This document shows positions 17,228 to 24,314 of a stretch of 64,000 bases of DNA, in pieces. Under the pieces are notes generated by a model. It did not search any database. It was given only the letters and a program-made list of their open reading frames with translations, and was not told the DNA's origin. A program made the translations under genes and the position numbers. The stretch's first letter is position 1. Each line of letters starts with the position of its first letter. Source of the DNA: Saccharothrix espanaensis DSM 44229 (GTDB lineage: Bacteria; Actinomycetota; Actinomycetes; Mycobacteriales; Pseudonocardiaceae); the NCBI RefSeq assembly GCF_000328705.1, contig NC_019673.1:62001-126000 (forward strand), written 5' to 3'.

Positions 17228-18568
17228 ATGGCCGGAGATGCCGATTTCGACCGGGAACTGCTCGCCAGGGTGCGGTCCGGCGACGACTCGGCGTTCGGGG
17301 AGCTGTTCTCCCGGCACGCCGACGCGGTCCGGAGGTTCGCCCTCCGGCACGTCCGTGAACACGCCGAGGCCGACGACCTGACCGCCGAGGCGTTCTTCCG
17401 CGTCCTGCAGGCGATCCGCCGCGGCACCGGGCCGACCGACCACGTGCGCACCTACCTGCTGACCGTCGCCCGCCGCGTCGCGTGGGAGTGGAGCGGTCGG
17501 CGGCGGGACGTGCCGGTGGAGGACGAGGAGCTGTCCCGCCGGGTCGAGCCGTTCCCGGACGCCACCGCCGCGCGCCCCGAGCACGCGCTGATCTCGCGGG
17601 CGTTCACCAGCCTCCCGGAGCGCTGGCGGACCGTGCTGTGGCAGGTCGAGGTGGAGGGCGAGCGGCCCGCCGCCGTCGCGCCCAGCTTCGGCCTGAGCCC
17701 CAACGCGATGGCCGCCCTGGCCCGGCGGGCCCGCGAAGGGCTGCGCGCCGCCTACCTCCAGGCGCACCTGGCGGAGGACGTCGGGCCGCGCGCGTGCAGC
17801 TCCGTGGTCGCCAAGCTCGGCAACTACACCGCCGGCGGCGTCCAGGGCGCGGAGCAGCGGCGCATCCGCAAGCACCTGCAGACCTGCTCCTCCTGCAACT
17901 CGCTGCACGCCGAGCTGACCGAGGTGTGCTCGACGCTGCGGGCGCACGCGGCGAGCATCGCCGTGCCGGTCGCCGCGACCGCCCTGTTCGGCACCGCCGC
18001 GCTGGGCCAGGCCGTGCTGGGTCAGGCGGCGCTGGGCAAGGCGGCCTGGCTCACCGGCCGGGTCAAGCTGGCGCTCGCGGCGTCCGCGTCGGCCGTCGCG
18101 GTCGGCCTGTTCGGGGTGATCGCGGGCTCGTTCACCGGCGCACCCGGGCCGGCCCTGGTCGACGCCTCCCCGGACACCCCGAACGGCAGCGACGTGCTGG
18201 AGCTGCGCTCCACCGCGCCGACCGTCACCGGGTGGCCGACCAGCGAGACCTCCCCGGAACCGCCGCCGGCGCGGGAGCAGGTCGAGCACACCCGCGCGGC
18301 GGTCCGCGCGACCACCACCCAGCCGGCCAAGCCCGCCACGACGACGACGCGGGCGTCCGAGGCCGGGTCGGTGTCCGCCCCGGCCACGACGACCCGTGAG
18401 CTGCGGCTGTTCCAAGAGCCCGTGGACGACACCCAGACGTCCGCGACGACCACCTCCGAGACGCCGACGGCCCTGGTCGAAACCACCACGACCACCCCCG
18501 CCACGCCGACGGTCACCCCCACCACGGTGACGCTGCACCCGACGCCGAGCGCGCTCGAACCCTCCTGA
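17228..18568 (+). CDS. ECF sigma factor fused to zinc-finger anti-sigma-like and membrane segment
   Basis: A 446-residue protein. Residues 1-170 are an ECF sigma factor: region 2 (FGELFSRHADAVRRFALRHV, DDLTAEAFFRVLQAI) and region 4 (LPERWRTVLWQVEVEGERPA, then an HTH). Next comes a putative zinc-binding anti-sigma-like motif (RKHLQTCSSCNSLHAEL), a hydrophobic Ala-rich region with a likely membrane helix (LALAASASAVAVGLFGVIAGSF) and a Thr/Pro-rich outer tail of about 130 residues. Sigma and anti-sigma functions are thus in one chain, so activity may be released by proteolysis or a signal felt outside. ATG 17228 is chosen; GTG 17216 is in frame but sits on its own ribosome site. Confidence 0.85.
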   Translation: MAGDADFDRELLARVRSGDDSAFGELFSRHADAVRRFALRHVREHAEADDLTAEAFFRVLQAIRRGTGPTDHVRTYLLTVARRVAWEWSGRRRDVPVEDEELSRRVEPFPDATAARPEHALISRAFTSLPERWRTVLWQVEVEGERPAAVAPSFGLSPNAMAALARRAREGLRAAYLQAHLAEDVGPRACSSVVAKLGNYTAGGVQGAEQRRIRKHLQTCSSCNSLHAELTEVCSTLRAHAASIAVPVAATALFGTAALGQAVLGQAALGKAAWLTGRVKLALAASASAVAVGLFGVIAGSFTGAPGPALVDASPDTPNGSDVLELRSTAPTVTGWPTSETSPEPPPAREQVEHTRAAVRATTTQPAKPATTTTRASEAGSVSAPATTTRELRLFQEPVDDTQTSATTTSETPTALVETTTTTPATPTVTPTTVTLHPTPSALEPS

Positions 18569-18666
18569 TCACGGGCCGCGACCACCGGGTTCACCCACTG
18601 GTTGCAAGGGTTTGCCGGTAGCGTTGAGGCCGCTGAGTGATCGTTCGACGCCTGAGGAGCACGGTG

Positions 18667-19101
18667 ATGACGCGGCTGGTGCGCGGTGCGGACGGCCGGA
18701 TGTGGACGGTGCGCAGCCAGATCGAGTGGCGCAACCCGTCCGCCGACGCCGACTTCGAGCACGACGTGAGCGGCGGCCACGGGCCGGGCGTGCTCATGCT
18801 GGCGCTCGTGGTGGTGATGGGCGTGATCCTGGTCGCCTGGACGCCCCAGGAGGTCGTCGTCCCGGCGTGGCTGATCTTCGCCCTGGTCCTGGTGTTCCTG
18901 TTCTTCCCGGCCCGGTGGGCGGTGCGCCGGCCGTGGCTGGTGGCGGCCGAGGCGAAGAAGACCGACGAGCTGCCGCCGGAGCGCTGGGTGGGGTCCGTGC
19001 GCGGGTTCCTGACCGTGCGCAACGAGGTCTCCAACGTGGCCCGCAAGATCGAGATGTACTCCCTGCCGGACCTCGACGGCCCGCTGCAACCGGTCGACTG
19101 A
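18667..19101 (+). CDS. Two-helix membrane protein of unknown function
   Basis: A 144-residue protein. The soluble start (LVRGADGRMWTVRSQIEWRNP) is followed by two membrane helices (GVLMLALVVVMGVILVAW and WLIFALVLVFLFFPARWAV) and a cytoplasmic tail with a charged end (YSLPDLDGPLQPVD). Homologues in Pseudonocardiaceae are commonly labelled DUF983-like, a label I cannot verify. GAGGAG at 18654-18659 is correctly spaced for ATG 18667 (7 bases); GTG 18664 is also possible. It stands between the sigma factor and the DNA glycosylase, same strand, without overlap. Confidence 0.72.
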   Translation: MTRLVRGADGRMWTVRSQIEWRNPSADADFEHDVSGGHGPGVLMLALVVVMGVILVAWTPQEVVVPAWLIFALVLVFLFFPARWAVRRPWLVAAEAKKTDELPPERWVGSVRGFLTVRNEVSNVARKIEMYSLPDLDGPLQPVD

Positions 19102-19237
19102 CGCCCGCCGCCCGACTCCCCTCCGGCCGCGTTCACCGACCCGCCCGGCTCGGGACGACTCCCCGGTCGGCCCCTGGTCGACTCCCGGTCGGCCCGGTTG
19201 GGTCGACTGATCGGGTTTCGCGGGCGACACTGGTCCG

Positions 19238-20101
19238 GTGCCGGAACTACCCGAGGTCGAGGCGCTGGCCGACCACCTGCGCGAGCACGCCGTCGGGCGT
19301 GTCGTGCACCGGGTCGACGTGGCGTCGTTGCAGGTCTTGAAGACTTTCACGCCGCCGTGGACCGATCTGCAAGGTCGGACGGTGACCGGCGCGGGCCGGC
19401 ACGGCAAACACCTGGACCTGGACTGCGACGGGCTGCACCTGATCGTGCACCTGGCGCGGGCCGGCTGGCTGAGGTGGTCCGACACGATGTCGGCGGCCCC
19501 GCTCAAGCCCGGCAAGGGGCCGCTGGCGCTGCGCGTGCACCTGGGGCCGCCGGGGCAGGGGCCGGGGTTCGACCTGACCGAGGCGGGCACCAAGAAGGGG
19601 CTCGCGGCGTGGGTGACCACCGACCCGCGGACCGTGCCGGGCATCGCCCGGTTGGGGCCGGACGCGTTGTCGGTGTCGCGGGCGCGGCTGGAGGAGCTGT
19701 TCGCGGGCCGTGCGGAGCGGCTGAAGACGGCGCTGACGGACCAGACGCTCATGGCCGGGGTGGGCAACGCCTACTCGGACGAGATCATGCACACGGCCCG
19801 CCTGTCGCCTTATGCGACGGCGGGGAAGTTGAACGCCGAGGCGCTGGACCGGTTGCACGAGGCGTTGATCGGGGTGCTGACGGACGCCGTGGCGCGGTCC
19901 GTGGGGCAGTCCGCGGCGCGGCTGAAGGGTGAGAAGCGGTCCGGGCTTCGGGTGCACGCGCGCAACGGGCTGCCGTGCCCGGTGTGCGGGGACACGGTGC
20001 GCGAGGTGTCGTTCGCCGACAAGGCGTTCCAGTACTGCCCGACCTGCCAGACCGGCGGCAAGCCGCTGGCCGACCGCCGGATGTCCCGCCTGCTCAAGTA
20101 A
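19238..20101 (+). CDS. Fpg/Nei-family DNA glycosylase (AP lyase)
   Basis: A 287-residue base-excision repair enzyme that removes oxidised bases and cuts the abasic site. After Met removal the catalytic N-terminal Pro and Glu are present (PELPEVEALADHL); GRHGKHLDL carries the conserved Lys; LMAGVGNAYSDEI is the helix-two-turn-helix with the Asn; and the C-terminal zinc finger has four Cys (CPVC ... YCPTC), followed by QTGGKPLADRRMSRLLK in place of the usual C-terminal GR motif. The lesion-recognition sequence fits the actinobacterial Fpg2/Nei2-like group better than classical MutM. GTG start; the upstream 130 bases hold imperfect GACTCCC-GGTCGGCCC repeats and no gene. Confidence 0.9.
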   Translation: MPELPEVEALADHLREHAVGRVVHRVDVASLQVLKTFTPPWTDLQGRTVTGAGRHGKHLDLDCDGLHLIVHLARAGWLRWSDTMSAAPLKPGKGPLALRVHLGPPGQGPGFDLTEAGTKKGLAAWVTTDPRTVPGIARLGPDALSVSRARLEELFAGRAERLKTALTDQTLMAGVGNAYSDEIMHTARLSPYATAGKLNAEALDRLHEALIGVLTDAVARSVGQSAARLKGEKRSGLRVHARNGLPCPVCGDTVREVSFADKAFQYCPTCQTGGKPLADRRMSRLLK

Positions 20102-20427
20102 GCCGCCCTCAGCAGTGAGCTGCCCTCAGCAGCAAGTGCGGCCTCCGCAGCCGTCCCGCCGGGTGCGAAGAGTGACCGATCAGGTGACAAGTCACCCGAT
20201 GGGGAAGGTATGCACCCGTACCCGGTCGCACAGCGCGTGTCCGAAGCGTCCGACCGACCGTCCGAACAGCGCAGCGGAAACCGCCCGACGGCCCGCAGTG
20301 GTTCCATCGAGCAGGTGTAGGGACCGACTCAGGGTGTGCCTAACGCCACCGAGCGGAGGTGAATTCATCGGATGTCTACTCGATCCGGTGGACAACCCCT
20401 TGCTTAGAGGCCACTGGACGGCACAGC
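20102..20427. other. Intergenic region upstream of the LytS-type kinase
   Basis: This 326-base gap has no convincing gene. It contains a perfect inverted repeat at 20183-20196 and, at about 20239-20264, three close copies of GTCCGA (GTGTCCGAAGCGTCCGACC then GTCCGAAC). Both are in the right place to control the kinase gene. The first AUG-like candidates (GTG 20359) would add 23 poorly protein-like residues to the kinase. Confidence 0.5.
20183..20196. promoter_or_regulatory. GGTGAC-AA-GTCACC inverted repeat
   Basis: Perfect 6-bp arms around an AA centre, 232 bases before the first gene of the LytS/LytTR locus. A partial further copy (AGTGACC at 20171-20177) lies just upstream. Such symmetry suggests a dimeric regulator site; the regulator is unknown. 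Confidence 0.4.
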
Positions 20428-21687
20428 ATGGACGCCGTGCGTGACCTCCTGACCGAGCGCGCGGTGCTCGGTGTCATCGCGACCTTGGCCGTGCTGGGCC
20501 TCTTCGTGATGCTGTGCCGTGCCCGACGGGTGAGCACGTCGGTCGAAGACGCCGTGATGGACATGCTGCACCGGATGTCCAAGGCGTCCGCCGACCTGCG
20601 AGAAGGGCTCACGCAGGACGCGGCGGACAAGGCCACACCCCACCTGCGGGAGATGCTGCGGTGCGTCGCGGTCGGGATCACCGACCACGAGGGCACGCTG
20701 CTGTCGTGGGACGGCGGTGCCAACGACCACTACGAGTTCCTGCGGACCTACATCGAGCGGGCGATCGGCGAGTGCCACAAGGAGCACGTCGAACACCGGA
20801 AGCTCGACTGCGAGCTGCCCGGCCCGTGCTCGCTGCACTCGGCGGTGATCGTGCCGCTGATCGTCGAGTCCGAGGTCGCCGGGACGTTGATCGTGGTCAG
20901 CGGCGTGGCGAACAAGCGGCAGATCCGGATGGCGGAGGAGACCGCCAGGTTCGTCTCCACGCAGCTGGAGCTGGAAGTGCTGCAGAAGTCCCGGCAGGCG
21001 CTGGCACAGGCCGAGGTCCGGGCGCTGCGCGCGCAGATCTCGCCGCACTTCGTGTACAACGCGCTGAACACGATCTCGTCGCTGATCAGGACGGACCCGT
21101 CGCACGCGCGGGAGCTGCTCCAGGAGTTCGCCGAGTTCACCCGGTACTCGTTCCGGACCGACGGCTTCTTCACGACGTTGGCCGACGAGCTCACCAACAT
21201 CCACCGCTACCTGACCATCGAGCAGGCGCGGTACGGCCCGCGGCTCAACGTCAGGTTGAAGATCGCCCCCGAGGTGCTCCAGGTGGTCCTGCCGTTCCTG
21301 GTCCTGCAACCGCTGGTGGAGAACGCGGTCCGGCACGGCCTGGCGAAGAAGCCGGGCGGCGGCCTGCTGACGATCATCGCCGAGGACAACGGCGCGGAAG
21401 CCCTGATCTCGGTCGAGGACGACGGCCTCGGCATGGACCCGGACCGCCTGTTCGAAGACCTGAAGGACAGCCACCAGACCGGCGCCCACGTGGGTCTGGG
21501 CAACATCAACCACCGGATGAGGGCGGTCTTCGGCGACGACTACGCCCTGGTCGTCGAGACCGCGCCGGACGCCGGCATGAAGATCATCCTGAAGGTGCCC
21601 AAGTACTCGCCGGGTGTCCGCACCAACCTGCCGCTGGTTCCCCACAAACTGGAGGAGACCTCGGAACAGCCGGCCATACGCGCCTGA
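20428..21687 (+). CDS. LytS/BtsS-type sensor histidine kinase
   Basis: A 419-residue membrane-linked kinase. One membrane helix (AVLGVIATLAVLGLFVMLC) is followed by a GAF-like sensor region with several Cys (GECHKEHVEHRKLDCELPGPC) and then the His_kinase family domain: LRAQISPHFVYNALNTISSLI has the phospho-accepting His, and the ATPase part has LVENAVRHGL, VEDDGLGMD and GLGNINHRM. This class pairs with LytTR regulators and in E. coli (BtsS, YpdA) senses pyruvate. Its LytTR partner lies 1.3 kb downstream (23023), separated by two unrelated genes. The Cys-rich patch may bind metal or sense redox; that is inference. ATG 20428 chosen to place the helix at the N-terminus. Confidence 0.88.
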   Translation: MDAVRDLLTERAVLGVIATLAVLGLFVMLCRARRVSTSVEDAVMDMLHRMSKASADLREGLTQDAADKATPHLREMLRCVAVGITDHEGTLLSWDGGANDHYEFLRTYIERAIGECHKEHVEHRKLDCELPGPCSLHSAVIVPLIVESEVAGTLIVVSGVANKRQIRMAEETARFVSTQLELEVLQKSRQALAQAEVRALRAQISPHFVYNALNTISSLIRTDPSHARELLQEFAEFTRYSFRTDGFFTTLADELTNIHRYLTIEQARYGPRLNVRLKIAPEVLQVVLPFLVLQPLVENAVRHGLAKKPGGGLLTIIAEDNGAEALISVEDDGLGMDPDRLFEDLKDSHQTGAHVGLGNINHRMRAVFGDDYALVVETAPDAGMKIILKVPKYSPGVRTNLPLVPHKLEETSEQPAIRA

Positions 21688-21866
21688 CCAGCGGGTGTGC
21701 GTGATCACCTGTCGGTGGCGAACGCGGACCTGCGGCGGTGGTGGCGAACCCGGTCCTGGCGGGTCCATCGCGACGCGTGCCGCAGTGGCGACACTCGGCC
21801 CGTGCGGCGTGCGGCTCGGGTGGTGTTCGTTCGGTGGTGTGGCGTTCGGCTCGCGGGGTCGGCCTG

Positions 21867-22037
21867 TCAGGGGGCGGCGGCGACGGCCAGGGTGGTCACC
21901 AGCATCACCGCGCACACCGACCACACGATCCACATCCAGTAGATGTGCATGGAGGTCGGGCCGTCCGCGTTCTGCCGGCCTCGGTCGTCCCACCACTCGA
22001 CGTACCGCTCCAGCCACCGGATCGGGTTGAACGTCAC
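21867..22037 (-). CDS. Small single-pass membrane protein, 56 aa
   Basis: A short gene on the opposite strand between the kinase and the SppA-like gene. It reads MTFNPIRWLERYVEWWDD, then a polar GRQNADGPTSMHI, then a membrane helix YWMWIVWSVCAVMLVTTLAV, and stops. The Trp-rich amphipathic start and clean helix look like a real small membrane protein, and the reading is free of stops with the expected codon bias. GTG start; a GGAG lies 13 bases upstream, so ribosome binding is weak. Function unknown; close to a membrane kinase and protease, it may act as a regulator of one of them. Confidence 0.6.
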   Translation of the reverse strand: MTFNPIRWLERYVEWWDDRGRQNADGPTSMHIYWMWIVWSVCAVMLVTTLAVAAAP

Positions 22038-22092
22038 CGGCCGATGTTAGCTCCGCCACCCTCGTTTTCGACCTCCGACGTAAGGTCGACGC

Positions 22093-22959
22093 ATGAGCGT
22101 GACGGACAAGATCGCCGCCCGGCTGCCCAAGATCGTCAGTGACCGCGCCGAGCGCGGGCCGGTCGTCGCCGCCGTGCGGTTGCACGGGGTGATCACGCCC
22201 ACCCCGACGCCCATGGCGCGCAACACGATCAGCATGCAGACCGTCGAGAGCGCGCTGACCCGCGCGTTCGACCACGACCGGCTGGTCGCGGTCGCGTTGC
22301 TGATCAACTCGCCGGGGGGTGCGCCGACGCAGTCCGCGCTGATCGCCGAGCGGATCCGCGAGCTGGCCGCCAAGAAGCGGGTTCCGGTGCTGGCGTTCTG
22401 CGAGGACCTCGCGGCGTCCGGTGGCTACTGGCTGGCCTGCGCGGCGGACGAGGTCTTCGCGCACGGGACGTCGCTGGTCGGGTCGATCGGCGTGGTGAGC
22501 GCGGGGTTCGGGCTCGACGGGCTGTTGCAGCGGCACGGGATCGAGCGGCGGGTGTTCACCGCCGGGGAGCACAAGGTGCGGCTCGACCCGTTCCAGCCGG
22601 TCAAGGCCGAGGACGTCGAGTGGCTCAAGGGGTTGCACGTCGACCTGCACGCGCAGTTCACCGCCTGGGTGCGGGAGCGGCGCGGGCCGAAGCTCACCGG
22701 GTCCGACGAGGAGCTGTTCACCGGCGAGATCTGGACCGGTTCGCAGGCTCGCGACCTGGGCCTGGTGGACGGGATCGGCACGTTGCGCTCGGTCGTCGCC
22801 AAGCGCTACCCGGACGCCGAGATCGCGGTCGCGGAACCCCGCCGCCCGCTGCTCGCCCGCCTCGGGCTCGCCGGCAGCACCACCCGATCGGGGGACTTCG
22901 TACCGGCCGCGCTGGCCGCGTTGGAGGAGCGGGCACGCTGGTCGCGATTCGGGTTGTAG
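22093..22959 (+). CDS. S49-family (SppA-like) serine peptidase
   Basis: A 288-residue protein of the signal-peptide-peptidase A family, which uses a Ser-Lys dyad to cut membrane-derived peptides. The Clp-like fold is seen in VVAAVRLHGVI, VALLINSPGGAPTQS, the nucleophile in DLAASGGYWLACAADEVFA, LVGSIGVVS, and the general-base Lys in TAGEHKVRLDPFQP. No signal peptide or membrane helix is evident, so this is a short soluble or peripheral form, similar in size to SohB-like half-length members. AAGG lies 8 bases before the ATG. It sits between the LytS kinase and the LytTR regulator, which is unusual. Confidence 0.9.
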   Translation: MSVTDKIAARLPKIVSDRAERGPVVAAVRLHGVITPTPTPMARNTISMQTVESALTRAFDHDRLVAVALLINSPGGAPTQSALIAERIRELAAKKRVPVLAFCEDLAASGGYWLACAADEVFAHGTSLVGSIGVVSAGFGLDGLLQRHGIERRVFTAGEHKVRLDPFQPVKAEDVEWLKGLHVDLHAQFTAWVRERRGPKLTGSDEELFTGEIWTGSQARDLGLVDGIGTLRSVVAKRYPDAEIAVAEPRRPLLARLGLAGSTTRSGDFVPAALAALEERARWSRFGL

Positions 22960-23022
22960 CGCGGTCCGAGGTCACGGTCGGCGTCGACTCCCCCTACCCC
23001 ACGTAGACACAGACCGGCGTAA

Positions 23023-23877
23023 ATGGGCAAGATGCGCGGCACAGTGAGCACCCACGACAACACCGGCCTCCTCGTTCTGGCGGTGGACGACGAGGCACCC
23101 GGTCTGAGCGAGATCAAGTATCTGCTCGAGAGCAGCCCGCACATTCGGCGCGTGCTGACCGCCTTCGACGCCGCCGAGGCCCTGCGCATCCTCCGGGGCG
23201 ACTACGACCCCGAGGTGATGGAGCGCACCAAGGCCGGCCTGCCGCCGGTCGACGCGGTGTTCGCCGACATCAACATGCCGGGGCTCAGCGGCACGGACCT
23301 GGCGCGCGTGCTGGGCGCCTTCCGCGCGCCGCCGGCGCTGGTGTTCGTGACGGGCGTGGAGCACTCGGAGGCGGTGGTGGCCTTCGAGGTCGGCGCGCTG
23401 GACTTCGTGACCAAGCCGATCAACGAGGACCGCATCAACAAGGCGATCTCGCGGGTGGTGGACCGGGTGGCGGTGACGCCCGCGGTCACGCCCGAGCCGG
23501 TGGCGCAGGAGCCGACCGACGACGAGGTCATCCCGGTCGAGCTGGGTGGCACCATCAAGCTCGTGCCCCGGGCCAGCGTCCGCTACGTCGAAGCGCAGGG
23601 CGACTACGCGCGCCTGCACACCAGCGACGGCCAGAGCCACCTGGTGCGGATCCCGCTCGCCCAACTGGAGGAACGGTGGGAGAACGCGGGTTTCGTCCGC
23701 ATCCACCGCTCCTTCCTGGTGGCGCTGCCGCTGGTGACCGAGCTGCGGATGACCTCGAACGGCTACGCGGTGGTGATCGGCTCCGGCGAGGGCGCCAAGG
23801 AGCTGCCGGTGAGCCGGCGGCACACCCGTGAGCTGAAGGAGCGGATCGTCCGGCCGCCCAAGAGCAGTTGGGGATGA
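23023..23877 (+). CDS. LytTR-family response regulator
   Basis: A 284-residue DNA-binding response regulator. The receiver domain has AVDDEAPG, phospho-acceptor in VFADINMPG, the Thr of VFVTGVE and Lys of DFVTKPI; an insertion (YDPEVMERTKAGLPP) lengthens the loop before the acceptor Asp. After a Pro/Val-rich linker (about 145-170) the LytTR domain follows: VRYVEAQGDYARLHTSDG, FVRIHRSFLVAL and the final VSRRHTRELKERI. LytTR proteins bind direct repeats near promoters. The stop overlaps the next gene by 4 bases (ATGA), which links it to the membrane protein and symporter, the likely regulated functions. Confidence 0.93.
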   Translation: MGKMRGTVSTHDNTGLLVLAVDDEAPGLSEIKYLLESSPHIRRVLTAFDAAEALRILRGDYDPEVMERTKAGLPPVDAVFADINMPGLSGTDLARVLGAFRAPPALVFVTGVEHSEAVVAFEVGALDFVTKPINEDRINKAISRVVDRVAVTPAVTPEPVAQEPTDDEVIPVELGGTIKLVPRASVRYVEAQGDYARLHTSDGQSHLVRIPLAQLEERWENAGFVRIHRSFLVALPLVTELRMTSNGYAVVIGSGEGAKELPVSRRHTRELKERIVRPPKSSWG

Positions 23878-24314
23878 GCAAGCACTCCGGCCCGCCGGGG
23901 CAGCCCGACCAGCCGCAGCCCGGGGAGCGGGATGCCTGGCTGTCGGTGGCGGCGCGCAAGAACCGCCGCCGGCGGGTGGTGCTGGCCGATCCGCGCGGCC
24001 GGGGCCGGGTGCTGCGCACGATCATCGAGCTGGAGGAGCAGACCAGCGTCGGCGAGAAGCTGATCCGCGACCTGATCAGGCAGCAGCTCAAGACCGCGTT
24101 CCTGCTCGGCGGCGGCACGCTGACCCTGCTCGCCCTGCTGCCGCTGGTGTTCTACTTCGTGCCCGCGCTGTCCGGCGTGGAGCTGGCGGGCGTGCGGCTG
24201 CCGTGGCTGATCCTCGGCGTCGTGCCGTTCCCGCTCTGCTACGCCGTGGGCTACGCGTACCGAAGACTCGCCGAACGCCACGAGCACGACTTCGTGAGCT
24301 CGGTGGACCGGTGA
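23874..24314 (+). CDS. Two-helix membrane protein, symporter partner
   Basis: A 146-residue protein with a disordered, Pro/Gln-rich start, a basic segment (ARKNRRRRVVLADPRGRG), a helical region (IIELEEQTSVGEKLIRDLI) and two membrane helices (AFLLGGGTLTLLALLPLVFYF and LPWLILGVVPFPLCYAVGYAY). It overlaps the regulator start/stop upstream and the symporter downstream by 4 bases each. Position matches the DUF485 subunit that accompanies acetate symporters, although the sequence is not an obvious DUF485. A role in symporter assembly or control is inferred. Confidence 0.78.
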   Translation: MSKHSGPPGQPDQPQPGERDAWLSVAARKNRRRRVVLADPRGRGRVLRTIIELEEQTSVGEKLIRDLIRQQLKTAFLLGGGTLTLLALLPLVFYFVPALSGVELAGVRLPWLILGVVPFPLCYAVGYAYRRLAERHEHDFVSSVDR

